From positions 62,001 through 126,000 of the forward strand of contig DBOC01000006.1 of assembly GCA_002299895.1 (NCBI GenBank): a stretch of DNA of 64,000 nt, written 5' to 3'. Shown here one piece after another: positions 34,866 through 44,060 of the stretch (position 1 is its first letter; the number at the start of each line of letters is the position of its first letter). Below the pieces are notes generated by a model. That model was given only the letters and a program-made list of their open reading frames with translations, was not told the DNA's origin and made no database searches. A program made the translations under genes and the position numbers. This DNA is from Sphingomonadales bacterium UBA656 (GTDB taxonomy: Bacteria > Pseudomonadota > Alphaproteobacteria > Sphingomonadales > Sphingomonadaceae).

Positions 34866-36419
34866 TTATTTGAAACCTAGTGCCGCGCGCATGATTTGGA
34901 AGATGGTGTTCTGCTCAATCGTGCCTTTGAACAGATGCGCCTTTGGCCCAGCCGCGCGCGCGACCACATCTTCGCCGCTATGCGTTTCGGAACCGGTGGG
35001 GATCAACGCCTGCTGCCGGTAATTCAGCGCCAGCGTATCTTCCTTCAACGGGTCGGGGCGGGGCATAGTCGTGATCGCGCCGGGGCCATTGATATAGCCC
35101 AAGGTGGTGTATCCCTTGCCATCAAAGGCCAAGGTCGACTTGCCTTTTTGGTCGACCACAGGGCCGAGAATTGGGTTACCGCGCTCAGGATAGCCCGCCA
35201 TGGTGAAGGTGTGGCTATGGTCCGATGTCACGACAATCAACGTATCGCGCAAATCAACCGCATCCATCGCCGCCTTCAACGCATCATTCAGCGCCACCGT
35301 GTCCTGCAACGCGCGATAGGCGTTGCCGCCATGATGGCCATGGTCGATCTTGCCCGCCTCAACCATCAGGACAAAGCCCTTAGGGTTTTTGGACAGCATC
35401 GCGATCGCCTTGGTTGTCATATCGGCGAGCGAGGGTTCTTTTGATCCGCTCGCGGTGCGGTCGGCGTCAAATTGCATATGCGATTGTTCGAATAGGCCAA
35501 GCAGCTTGCTGGTCTTTTGCGCATCAACTGCGGCAAAACCTTCGCTGTTCCAGACATAAGCGCTTTTGGGGTTGGCGGCCAACCATCCGGTGATTAGGTT
35601 CTTGCCATCGGCGCGCTTGCCCTTTTTGCCAGCATATTCGGGGTCAGCTTCGCTGTTCGGCATGAAATGCTGGCGTCCCCCGCCCAGCATGACCTCAAAG
35701 CCATCGCCATGCGGCCATTCGACCATTTGCCGCGCAATATCGATGCAGCCTTCGGCCTTGGCGGCGGCGGGCATATTGGCGTCCACTTCCCAATCGCGTT
35801 GCGCGGTGTGGGCATAAGTCGCGGCGGGCGTGGCATGGGTGATGGTCGCGGTGGAGACGATGCCGGTGGCATAGCCCTTATCCTCGGCCATTTCGAACAA
35901 GGATTTGACCTTATACGGCTCGGTCGCCTTGCAATTATCCTCAACGGCTTGCGGGCCAACGCCCAGCACGCCGTTCAGCGTTTTGACGCCGGAGACGATC
36001 GCGGTTGCGGTCGGCGCGCTGTCGGGCACTTGGCCGTCATGCGAGTAAGTTTTGACCAAGGCGGTGTGCGGCAGGCGGTCCATTTGCGCGACATAGGATT
36101 CGCCGTCGACACCCTTTTGCTGCCCTTCAAAAATGCGTGCAGCGGTCAGTGTGGTAACGCTCATACCGTCACCGATAAAGAGGATGACATTGCGCGCCTT
36201 ATTATTGTTGGGCTTGTCCGCCTCCAACCGTGCAAGCTCTGCTGCGCCAGCCTTTAAATACGCGTCGCTGGTGGCGAGCGGCGGCGTGCCAATGGGCCGC
36301 GCAGGGGGCAAGACAGTCGTCGCCGACGGCGCCGCAGGATCCGGCGTCGCTGCATATTGCGCCATTACCGGCGCGGTGATCAAGCAGGTCGCCAAAAGGG
36401 CGGATGGCAGTTTACGCAT
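34866..36419 (-). CDS. Alkaline phosphatase (PhoA-type), exported
   Basis: A 517-residue periplasmic phosphomonoesterase. Signal peptide: LLATCLITAPVMAQ. Motifs: NVILFIGDGMSVTTLTAARI (metal Asp D84), the nucleophile serine S134 in VPDSAPTATAIVSGVKT, VEAGKIDHGHHGGNAYRAL and VTSDHSHTFTMAGYPERGNP. The zinc/magnesium ligand set appears complete. It would release phosphate from esters, normally under phosphate limitation; no Pho box was identified. It is followed, on the same strand, by prmC after 130 bp, and preceded by a 270-bp gap next to the AT-rich ATPase gene. Confidence 0.93.
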   Translation of the reverse strand: MRKLPSALLATCLITAPVMAQYAATPDPAAPSATTVLPPARPIGTPPLATSDAYLKAGAAELARLEADKPNNNKARNVILFIGDGMSVTTLTAARIFEGQQKGVDGESYVAQMDRLPHTALVKTYSHDGQVPDSAPTATAIVSGVKTLNGVLGVGPQAVEDNCKATEPYKVKSLFEMAEDKGYATGIVSTATITHATPAATYAHTAQRDWEVDANMPAAAKAEGCIDIARQMVEWPHGDGFEVMLGGGRQHFMPNSEADPEYAGKKGKRADGKNLITGWLAANPKSAYVWNSEGFAAVDAQKTSKLLGLFEQSHMQFDADRTASGSKEPSLADMTTKAIAMLSKNPKGFVLMVEAGKIDHGHHGGNAYRALQDTVALNDALKAAMDAVDLRDTLIVVTSDHSHTFTMAGYPERGNPILGPVVDQKGKSTLAFDGKGYTTLGYINGPGAITTMPRPDPLKEDTLALNYRQQALIPTGSETHSGEDVVARAAGPKAHLFKGTIEQNTIFQIMRAALGFK

Positions 36420-36689
36420 GCGATACTCCTCAAAAAGCGTGTCATCCCATCGCAGACCAAGATGACCAGCGCGTGACAGGGGCGTGATGGGAAGTGTTTA
36501 CACGGCCAAGCTTGCGTTGGCGAGGGGCGTGTTTTTTTGGGGGGCTTATCTCACTACCTCCCGCTGCTAATGTGGGAGAGTTTAGGCGGTATCGTGAATG
36601 TCGGCATAATTACTAGCCGACAATTATGACTGACCAAAGACAGTGGCGGTTAACACGGGAATGTGTTGGGTGGAGTGGAAGTCGCATTA

Positions 36690-38120
36690 TCAGGGCATTA
36701 GTTGATCAACAAATTCACTGCCTAAAAAATCAACTAAGCTGCCGTCATGGCGATTGGCAGTAGCCTTCTGTAAATTTCCAATGGTTTGACCGACTAGAAA
36801 CTCCCACGGCTTGGTATTAATGAGGCTAACCAAAATGTTTCTAATGTTCTTCAAGTTAAAGTTACGCCGGTCAAACCCCTGAGCTTGAAAAGCTTGGACT
36901 TCCTCAAAATATTGATGGTTGCTATTTGCCGCGATCCAATCTGTGATGCGCGACTGAATTTCGATCCAGTTGCTGCCAGCTTGAACTAAGACGTCGTCGG
37001 TTAACAGCAAATTTTCTGCTGCCTTACAATTGAGCCTAAATCTTTTAACACAGCCAACTGGCTCTAGTGCGTCACAGTTTCCATCTCCATCTCGTATTGA
37101 AAATGCCTTAGGTGAATCGTAGATTGCTTCTGCAATGCTTGAAACCTTAGTTTCATAATCTGAAAGACTTTGCACATTCCCAGCCGGACACGGGTAAATA
37201 CGAAGTTTGCCGTTTGATGAACGCACAGCTTGTTGCCAAATTCGCGCATCATCCTCGCCCTCAACAAGCAGTATGGGGCTTTCGTTGAAAGCATTTGATA
37301 AGGGATGAGCGCCGAAAATCGGTAAAATGGCTTTGTCGACAACAGAAATTTCGCGAAAATTCAGACTCACGTCACCCTGTCGCATAAATGCAATCCTTGC
37401 GGAATGATCGTTAGAAAGCCCTGCAATTATTGCGGTGCTGTGAGTAGCCATTATTGTGTATATCGGTTTCCCTTCGAATACAGAAACAATGAATTTTGCA
37501 AGCTTGTATTGTAAATCTGGATGTAAATGAACGTCAGGTTCATCAATAAAGATTAAATTGTTTTTATTTTCATCAGATTCAAAAGCAAATGTTAGAAACT
37601 CAATTCCAAGAGATATTAACTCTGCTTCTCCACTACTTAAACTATCTGGTAAAATTTCACTGTTATTTTCTTTTACAAATATTTTGAAACCTTTTTGAAT
37701 ATTTCTTTCAATTCTGACGCGGTCTAGTAACGTATTGATTTTTTCAACAGTAGTATCGAAAGTGATTGGAGTGTAATGCGATTTTGATTGATTTTCTTCA
37801 ATAAATCTTAAAACCATAAGTTCGAGCCGACGGAACAAAGTCATGCTCTGCTGACGAAAATTATCCGATTGATTTCGGCGCCTAGATAATGACATCCACA
37901 TCGGGTCTATATTTATAGTATGATCTATTTGTGGTTCGTAATTAAGCAGCCCTCCTCGCTCGGGGCTGACGTATCGAATTAAACCAAATTCTTCTTTTTT
38001 ATCAATAAACTCCTCACACGTTTTTAGTAAATAGCTTTTTCCGCAACCATTTTTCCCAATTATTGCGTTATTTTTTGCAATATTGAACAGCGAAATTTCC
38101 CTGACAGTCTGAATATCCAT
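36690..38120 (-). CDS. AAA/ABC-type ATPase fused to a TOPRIM-like domain (OLD/PARIS-type; candidate defence gene)
   Basis: A 476-residue protein. The N-terminal ABC-like ATPase has Walker A GKNGCGKS (22-29), signature LSSGE (161-165), Walker B LIFIDEP (189-195) with VHLHPDLQ, and H-loop ATHST (225-229). A C-terminal TOPRIM/DUF4435-like domain follows: ILLVEGEDD with E287, then IRDGDG (D344, D346) and the NCKAAENLLL segment. This is the architecture of OLD nucleases and of fused AriA-AriB (PARIS) proteins. The gene is clearly richer in A+T than its neighbours, stands alone with no UvrD helicase or reverse transcriptase beside it, and lies between two housekeeping genes. ATG 38120 places the start just before the ATPase; a frame extending to 38384 is not conserved-looking. 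A defence role is inferred. Confidence 0.75.
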   Translation of the reverse strand: MDIQTVREISLFNIAKNNAIIGKNGCGKSYLLKTCEEFIDKKEEFGLIRYVSPERGGLLNYEPQIDHTINIDPMWMSLSRRRNQSDNFRQQSMTLFRRLELMVLRFIEENQSKSHYTPITFDTTVEKINTLLDRVRIERNIQKGFKIFVKENNSEILPDSLSSGEAELISLGIEFLTFAFESDENKNNLIFIDEPDVHLHPDLQYKLAKFIVSVFEGKPIYTIMATHSTAIIAGLSNDHSARIAFMRQGDVSLNFREISVVDKAILPIFGAHPLSNAFNESPILLVEGEDDARIWQQAVRSSNGKLRIYPCPAGNVQSLSDYETKVSSIAEAIYDSPKAFSIRDGDGNCDALEPVGCVKRFRLNCKAAENLLLTDDVLVQAGSNWIEIQSRITDWIAANSNHQYFEEVQAFQAQGFDRRNFNLKNIRNILVSLINTKPWEFLVGQTIGNLQKATANRHDGSLVDFLGSEFVDQLMP

Positions 38121-38489
38121 AGATTGCTTTCTTAGTCGGCCGCATTTGGGGCATAGTTCTATTACCCAACCCCCACTGTTCCGATGATGCGGAGGTTGTG
38201 TGCGAACGTTACAGCTCACAAATGAATTGTCAATTTTGGTGAACAAAAGCAATTTGTTTTTAGGTAAAAGACCCTTTAAGCACCGAATTACGGTAATAGG
38301 TGGGTCATCCCCGAAATAGCTTTGGAGCATGACCGGTTGGGCAGGCCCTTCTTCGCGTCTTTGTGTGAAGCAAACTGGATTCACCGCTTGCGGGCGGGGA
38401 ATTTCGGCGCGGCTTTCCTGTTGCAGGCCCCTCCGTCAGCCGTTCCGGCTGCCACCTCACCCATCGTAAATTGATAGGGAGGATTTGGC
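38121..38489. other. Gap between uvrA and the ATPase-TOPRIM gene
   Basis: About 370 bp with no supported gene. It must contain the promoter of the ATPase gene, in an AT-richer part (38121-38300). Near uvrA lies a compact palindrome, CAGCCG-TTC-CGGCTG (38437-38451), inside the words CCCCTCCGT and CCACCTCACCC, which look like a dispersed extragenic repeat. The palindrome lies past the uvrA stop and could also aid termination of uvrA. Confidence 0.4.
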
Positions 38490-41456
38490 TTACTTCGCCT
38501 TTTCCAATATCGGCTTCAAATAATGCCCCGTGTAGCTCGCCGCGACCTTCACCACATCCTCCGGTGTGCCTTCGGCGACAATTTCGCCGCCCTTAACCCC
38601 GCCTTCGGGACCCAAGTCGATGATCCAGTCCGCCGTCTTAATGACGTCGAGATTATGTTCGATGACCACTACGCTGTTGCCCTGTTCCACCAAACGGTGG
38701 AGCACTTCGAGGAGTTTGCGGACATCTTCGAAATGCAGGCCGGTGGTGGGCTCGTCGAGGATGTATAAAGTCTGGCCGGTGGAACGGCGGCTGAGTTCCT
38801 TGGCGAGTTTGACGCGTTGCGCTTCGCCGCCGGACAGGGTCGTTGCCTGTTGCCCGACCTTGACATAGCCCAAGCCAACCTCCGCCAGCATCGCCATTTT
38901 GTCGCGGATCGGGGGGACGGCCTTGAACACCTCCACCGCGTCCTCCACCGTCATGTCGAGCACGTCGGCGATCGAGAGGCCCTTCCATTTGACCTCCAAT
39001 GTTTCGCGGTTGTAACGTTTGCCGTTGCATTCCTCGCACGTCACATAGACGTCGGGCAGGAAGTGCATCTCAATTTTGATCAGGCCATCGCCGCTGCATG
39101 TTTCGCATCGACCGCCCTTGACGTTGAAGCTAAACCGCCCCGGCTTATACCCGCGCGCGGCGCTTTCGGGCAGTTGCGCGAACCAGTCACGGATGTTGGT
39201 GAACGCACCGGTATAGGTCGCGGGGTTCGAACGCGGCGTGCGGCCAATGGGGGATTGGTCGATGTCGATTACCTTGTCGCAATGTTCCAACCCTGTGACC
39301 TTGTCATGCGCGCCCGCAATGACGCGCGCACCATTCAGGCTGCGTGCCGCAGAGGCGTAGAGCGTGTCGATGGTGAAGCTCGACTTGCCCGAACCCGATA
39401 CGCCGGTGATGCAGCAAAATGTGCCCAAAGGAATGCTCGCGGTGACATTTTTGAGGTTGTTCGCGCGGGCATTGTGGACGGTCAGCTTCTTCTTATTGCC
39501 TTTGCGGCGGGTCTTGGGCACCGCAATCTCGCGCGTGCCATTGAGATATGCGGCGGTCAGGCTGTCTTTCGACTTCAGGATTTGGGCTAAGGTGCCTTCG
39601 GCCATCACCGTGCCGCCATGCACGCCCGCGCCGGGGCCCAAGTCCACCACCCAGTCGGCGGTGCGGATCGCGTCTTCGTCATGTTCGACGACGATGACGG
39701 TGTTGCCCAAATCGCGCAGGCGGCGCAGCGTGGCGAGCAAGCGGTCATTATCCTTTTGGTGCAGGCCGATGCTGGGTTCGTCGAGCACATAGAGCACGCC
39801 CGAAAGGCCGGAGCCGATTTGGCTGGCCAAGCGGATACGCTGGCTTTCGCCGCCGCTCAACGTGCCGCTGGTGCGGTCTAGGTTGAGATAATCGAGCCCG
39901 ACATTGTTGAGGAAGCCCAAGCGTTCGTTGATTTCCTTGAGGATCGCCTTGGCAATTTGCTGCTGCTGCTGGGTCAATGTCTGGTCGACGCTGCCGAACC
40001 ACTCCAGCGCGTCACCGACGCTCATCCGCGTGGGCGTGGCGATGTCGACGCCGGCGATCTTGACCGAAAGCGCCTCGGGCTTCAAGCGCGCGCCGTGGCA
40101 GGTTTCGCACGGCTGTGACGTCTGATATTTCGACAATTCTTCGCGCATCCACGCGCTGTCGGTTTGCAGCAAGCGGCGGTTCAGATTGCCGATAACGCCC
40201 TCAAACGCTTTGCGCACAGTATATTCCTTGCGCCCGTCCTTGAAGGTCAGCTCCACCGCCATACCGCCGGTGCCGTGGAGGATGATGAGCTTTTGTTCGG
40301 GGAGCAAATCCTCCCAAGCGGTATCCAGGTCGAAGCCGTAAGCCTTAGCGAGGCTGGACAGCACTTGCATATAATAAGGGCTGGGCGGGTTCGACTTCGC
40401 CCAAGGCACAATCGCGCCTTTCTTTAAGGACAGATGTTCGTTGGGGACCACCAATTGCGGGTCAAATTCCTGCCGTTCGCCAAGGCCGTCACAATCCGGA
40501 CAGGCGCCTTGCGGGGCGTTGAAGGAGAAGAGACGCGGCGCGATTTCGGCAATGGTAAAGCCGGAGACGGGGCAAGCGAATTTTTCGGAAAAGACGATGC
40601 GGTTGGCGGGCAGGCCCGTGCCCTTCATCGCGCCGCCGGTGACATTGGTTGACGCAGGGGAGAAGGTCGCGCGCGCTTCGCCAAAGGCCGTGGGGGCACC
40701 ATCGGCATTTTGTGTCTGCAGCTCGGCCACTGTGGTGTCGGCCAAGTCGACAAAGGCCAAGCCATCGGCGAGCTTCAACGCCGCCTCAAAGCTTTCGGCT
40801 AGCCGTTGTTGGATGCCGTCCTTGACCACGATCCGGTCAACGACAACTTCAATGTCATGCTTATATTTTTTGTCGAGCGCAGGCGCCTCTTCAATTGCGT
40901 AAAGTGCGCCGTCGATGCGCACGCGGGTGTAGCCCGAACGCTGCCATTCGGCGAGTTCCTTGCGATATTCGCCCTTGCGGCCTTGGACCACGGGCGCGAG
41001 CAAGAAGGCGCGGGTGCCTTCGGGCAAGGCCATGACGCGGTCGACCATCTGGCTGACCGTCTGCGCGGTAATCGGCAGGCCGGTTGCGGGCGAATACGGC
41101 ACGCCAACGCGCGCCCATAACAGGCGCATATAATCGTAAATCTCGGTCACCGTGGCGACCGTGGAACGCGGGTTACGGCTGGTCGTTTTTTGCTCGATGG
41201 AGATGGCGGGGGACAGGCCCTCAATATGCTCGACATCGGGCTTCTGCATCATCTCCAGAAACTGGCGCGCATAAGCGGAGAGCGATTCGACGTAGCGGCG
41301 CTGCCCCTCGGCATAAATGGTGTCGAAGGCGAGGCTGGATTTGCCGGAACCCGACAGGCCCGTGATGACGATAAGCTTGTCGCGCGGCAGGTCGATATCG
41401 ACGCCTTTGAGATTATGCTCGCGCGCACCGCGCACCTTGATGTGGGTGAGTGACAT
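38490..41456 (-). CDS. uvrA: Excinuclease ABC subunit A
   Basis: Nucleotide excision repair damage sensor. The 988-residue chain has two ABC ATPase modules: Walker A GLSGSGKSSLAFDTIYAEGQ (from residue 33) and the second GVSGSGKSSFTIDTLY. Both signature regions are present (TLSGGESQRIRLASQIG and TLSGGEAQRVKLAKELS), as are zinc-binding cysteine pairs (CPDCDGLG, CETCSGDG, CEECNGKRY). Length and motif order are normal. A LexA-type site lies 11 nt upstream of the start codon, so SOS induction is expected. Confidence 0.97.
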   Translation of the reverse strand: MSLTHIKVRGAREHNLKGVDIDLPRDKLIVITGLSGSGKSSLAFDTIYAEGQRRYVESLSAYARQFLEMMQKPDVEHIEGLSPAISIEQKTTSRNPRSTVATVTEIYDYMRLLWARVGVPYSPATGLPITAQTVSQMVDRVMALPEGTRAFLLAPVVQGRKGEYRKELAEWQRSGYTRVRIDGALYAIEEAPALDKKYKHDIEVVVDRIVVKDGIQQRLAESFEAALKLADGLAFVDLADTTVAELQTQNADGAPTAFGEARATFSPASTNVTGGAMKGTGLPANRIVFSEKFACPVSGFTIAEIAPRLFSFNAPQGACPDCDGLGERQEFDPQLVVPNEHLSLKKGAIVPWAKSNPPSPYYMQVLSSLAKAYGFDLDTAWEDLLPEQKLIILHGTGGMAVELTFKDGRKEYTVRKAFEGVIGNLNRRLLQTDSAWMREELSKYQTSQPCETCHGARLKPEALSVKIAGVDIATPTRMSVGDALEWFGSVDQTLTQQQQQIAKAILKEINERLGFLNNVGLDYLNLDRTSGTLSGGESQRIRLASQIGSGLSGVLYVLDEPSIGLHQKDNDRLLATLRRLRDLGNTVIVVEHDEDAIRTADWVVDLGPGAGVHGGTVMAEGTLAQILKSKDSLTAAYLNGTREIAVPKTRRKGNKKKLTVHNARANNLKNVTASIPLGTFCCITGVSGSGKSSFTIDTLYASAARSLNGARVIAGAHDKVTGLEHCDKVIDIDQSPIGRTPRSNPATYTGAFTNIRDWFAQLPESAARGYKPGRFSFNVKGGRCETCSGDGLIKIEMHFLPDVYVTCEECNGKRYNRETLEVKWKGLSIADVLDMTVEDAVEVFKAVPPIRDKMAMLAEVGLGYVKVGQQATTLSGGEAQRVKLAKELSRRSTGQTLYILDEPTTGLHFEDVRKLLEVLHRLVEQGNSVVVIEHNLDVIKTADWIIDLGPEGGVKGGEIVAEGTPEDVVKVAASYTGHYLKPILEKAK

Positions 41457-41466
41457 AGTTCAGCTT

Positions 41467-41481
41467 GTTCCAGATTTGTTC
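41467..41481. promoter_or_regulatory. LexA (SOS) box, GTTC-N7-GTTC, of uvrA
   Basis: GTTC (41467-41470), seven bases, then GTTC (41478-41481) exactly match the alphaproteobacterial LexA operator. It ends 25 nt and begins 11 nt before the uvrA ATG. The divergent NUDIX gene starts 200 bp away on the other side. Confidence 0.8.
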
Positions 41482-41680
41482 TTAAAGCGCAAGTGGGTGC
41501 GTGCTTTGGGTCGTGGGGCAAAAAGGATGGAATTTCAAGGCAGGCTTTTGCTGTATTCTGCATCGCTTGGCATTTGCGGCCTGTTTGCGGGATGACGACA
41601 CAAAATCACAGACAAGGCACTTGGAAGGCTAGGTTGATTTTCCGCTTCTCACCTGTTCGAAAGCATGCTTGAGTAATCCT

Positions 41681-42487
41681 ATGGAATCTGAACTGCGCAA
41701 CCACCCGATCAGCGGCGAACCGCTTCCTATAGCAACGCCCGCGGCGACCATGGTTATTTTTCGCAAAAACCCAAGCAAAGACGCGCCTTTGCTGCTGATG
41801 GTCGAGCGTATCAAGGCCATGGCTTTTGCCGGCGGCGCTGCGGTCTTCCCCGGCGGCAAAGTTGACCCTGCCGACTTTGATTATGCGCAGCAATTGTGTT
41901 CGTCCTTGCCTTTGGATGAAGCCGCCGCCCGCCTCGCGGCAATCCGCGAGACGATTGAGGAAGCGGGACTCGCGCTGGGTCTGTCCGGCGTTTCGGATGC
42001 CGCCGATTGCGTTGCGGCGCGTGCGGCCTTGCATGATGGCGAAAGTCTGCAGGCTGTCTGCAACCGTTTTGGTTGGGCACCGGATTTTGAACAGCTTGTT
42101 CCCTGGTCACGCTGGCGGCCACCGGCTTTTGAAAATGCGAGCCGCGTTTTTGATACGCGTTTTTATTTGGTCGACGCAGGCGACACCATGCCCGTTGCGA
42201 CGGTTGATCAGACCGAAAACCGGATGCTGTTTTGGGCAACGGCGACTGAGGTGTTGGAAAAGGCCGACCAAGATCAGATAAAAATCATCTTCCCCACGCG
42301 GCGCAATCTCGAACGGCTGGCTATGTTCGGTGACTTTGATGCTGCGGCCGCGCATGCGGCGGAGCATCCTGTGTCGACGGTGCTTACCTATATCGACAAA
42401 CGCGCGGATGGAAGTTGGCTATGCATCCCCGACGGTCATGGATACCCTGTCATTGAGGAACCACTCGGCAGCGCGCTGCGAGGGTAA
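41681..42487 (+). CDS. NUDIX hydrolase family protein (NUDT19/CoA-pyrophosphatase-like)
   Basis: A 268-residue protein. A Nudix fold begins with ATPAATMVIFRKNPSKDAPL and LLMVERIKAMAFAGGAAVFP. The box is interrupted in the manner of the NUDT19 group: GGKVDPADFD, an insertion, then AIRETIEEAGLAL supplying the catalytic REx2EE. NUDT19-like enzymes cleave CoA or acyl-CoA diphosphate bonds, an inference here. ATG 41681 is chosen over a TTG 12 nt upstream. It converges on the ferredoxin gene. Confidence 0.85.
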   Translation: MESELRNHPISGEPLPIATPAATMVIFRKNPSKDAPLLLMVERIKAMAFAGGAAVFPGGKVDPADFDYAQQLCSSLPLDEAAARLAAIRETIEEAGLALGLSGVSDAADCVAARAALHDGESLQAVCNRFGWAPDFEQLVPWSRWRPPAFENASRVFDTRFYLVDAGDTMPVATVDQTENRMLFWATATEVLEKADQDQIKIIFPTRRNLERLAMFGDFDAAAAHAAEHPVSTVLTYIDKRADGSWLCIPDGHGYPVIEEPLGSALRG

Positions 42488-42520
42488 GCCCCTTCCCCCC
42501 GCTTGAGGGAGGGGAGTGAC
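42488..42520. repeat. G/C-rich hairpin between convergent genes
   Basis: CCCCTTCCCCCC and GGGAGGGGAG form an imperfect stem around GCTTGA just after the NUDIX stop. It resembles dispersed extragenic palindromes and may act as a bidirectional terminator or mRNA stabiliser. Confidence 0.4.
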
Positions 42521-42532
42521 GTCAGCTGTTTA

Positions 42533-42850
42533 TCAATCCTCAGGCGCGATGGTCACGATCAAACCATCTAGCGCATCGCTGACGGGGATCTGACACGACA
42601 GGCGTGAGGTTTCATTGCGGTGATCGGTGCTATCCAACAAATCGTCTTCATCCGCGCTCATCTTGGGCAAAAGGTCGGTAAAGGCGGGGTCAATATGGAC
42701 ATGGCAGGTCGCGCAGGAGCAGCAGCCGCCGCACAGAGCGAGCAATTCGTCAAAACCATTGTCGCGGATCACTTCCATTAGCGACAGGCCGTTTTCGGCT
42801 TCGACTTCGCGACCTTCGCCGTTACGTGAAATTACCGTGACTTTGGCCAT
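42533..42850 (-). CDS. [2Fe-2S] ferredoxin (adrenodoxin/terpredoxin type)
   Basis: A 105-residue plant/vertebrate-type ferredoxin. Cluster ligands are C40-x5-C46-x2-C49 (CGGCCSCATC) and C86 (RLSCQIPV), with the MSADEDDLL acidic partner-binding helix. This type serves cytochromes P450, Rieske oxygenases or iron-sulphur assembly. GAGGAG precedes the ATG. No P450 or reductase gene is adjacent, although the Rieske oxygenase at the left end of the window would need such a donor. Confidence 0.92.
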   Translation of the reverse strand: MAKVTVISRNGEGREVEAENGLSLMEVIRDNGFDELLALCGGCCSCATCHVHIDPAFTDLLPKMSADEDDLLDSTDHRNETSRLSCQIPVSDALDGLIVTIAPED

Positions 42851-43004
42851 GAACTGCTCCTCATAATCTGAATGATGACGGCCTGATAGGTTGCACCTGC
42901 GGACATGTGAAGCCCTAATTTAATGGGGATAAGTTAGGTGCTGCACTTGGCCAGCACCGCGCCAGCGCCTATGCATGCCTTCAATAGAATCAGAAAGACA
43001 ATAT

Positions 43005-43958
43005 ATGACCGAAAATCGCCACGCCCCTGTCGTCATCATTGGTTCCGGCCCTGCAGGATATACCGCCGCCGTTTACGCTGCGCGCGCGAACCTGACGCCG
43101 ATGATGATCACCGGCGTTGAAGTTGGCGGGCAGTTGATGACGACGACGGAAGTCGACAATTGGCCTGGCGATGATGCGGGGGTTATGGGTCCGGAATTGA
43201 TGGAACGGATGCGCAAGCATGCCGAACGTTTTGGTACGCGCATCGAAAATGACTATATCGAGAAGGTCGACTTTTCGAAGCGCCCCTTTGTACTGACGGG
43301 TGGAGCGGGCGACTATACAGCCGATTCCGTCATCATCGCGACAGGCGCAAGTGCCCAATATCTCGGGCTACCGAGCGAAACCGCGTTTATGGGCAAGGGC
43401 GTATCGGCCTGTGCCACCTGTGACGGTTTCTTTTACCGCAACAAGCCAGTTGCCGTGATTGGCGGCGGCAATACGGCTGTGGAAGAGGCTTTGTATCTCG
43501 CCAATATCGCGAGCCACGTGACCCTGGTCCACCGCCGCGACAAGTTAAAGGCGGAGAAAATCTTGCAGGACCGGCTGTTCGCGCGTGAGGCAGAGGGCAA
43601 GGTCACGATCAAGTGGAACCACCGTCTGGATGAAGTCTTGGGCGACGCAATGGGGGTCACCGGCATGCGTATTGCCGCGACCGATGGCGACGGCACCGAA
43701 GATATCGACCTGCATGGCGTGTTCATCGCCATCGGCCACAAGCCGAATACAGGCATTTTCGAAGGCCATCTCGATATGTCGGGCGGTTACATAAAGGTGC
43801 GCGGCGGGTTCGAAGGGCAAGCAACCGAAACCAGCGTTCCTGGTGTCTTTGCTTGTGGCGATGTCATGGATCACATCTATCGTCAGGCATGCACAAGTGC
43901 CGGCACCGGGTGCATGGCGGCGCTGGATGCGGAGCGGTTTATCGACGCCGTCGCTTAA
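43005..43958 (+). CDS. trxB: Thioredoxin-disulphide reductase
   Basis: NADPH-dependent FAD enzyme that reduces thioredoxin. The 317-residue product has the FAD dinucleotide motif VVIIGSGPAGYTAA (9-22), the redox pair C136-ATC-C139 in SACATCDGFFYRNK, the NADPH motif VAVIGGGNTAVEEALYL, and the C-terminal FAD contact VFACGDVMDHIYRQACTSAG. Length matches low-molecular-weight bacterial TrxB. ATG 43005 is chosen over an upstream frame extension of ten residues. Confidence 0.95.
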   Translation: MTENRHAPVVIIGSGPAGYTAAVYAARANLTPMMITGVEVGGQLMTTTEVDNWPGDDAGVMGPELMERMRKHAERFGTRIENDYIEKVDFSKRPFVLTGGAGDYTADSVIIATGASAQYLGLPSETAFMGKGVSACATCDGFFYRNKPVAVIGGGNTAVEEALYLANIASHVTLVHRRDKLKAEKILQDRLFAREAEGKVTIKWNHRLDEVLGDAMGVTGMRIAATDGDGTEDIDLHGVFIAIGHKPNTGIFEGHLDMSGGYIKVRGGFEGQATETSVPGVFACGDVMDHIYRQACTSAGTGCMAALDAERFIDAVA

Positions 43959-44060
43959 GGCCTAAGCTTCATCCGGACTTGAATTGTCCCTCGCGATTTA
44001 CGCTGTTGCGCTTACATGCTGTGTCATTTAGGTAATACAGTGAATAGGGGGAGAGTATCT

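Noticed and set aside
38121..38384. Upstream extension of the ATPase-TOPRIM gene by 88 codons
   Set aside because: The ATPase fold begins right at the ATG 38120. The extra segment looks like translated non-coding DNA.
36420..38489. Retron, Gabija or restriction-modification context for the ATPase-TOPRIM gene
   Set aside because: No reverse transcriptase, UvrD-like helicase, methylase or structured msr/msd-like RNA could be seen on either side; the nearest genes are uvrA and alkaline phosphatase.
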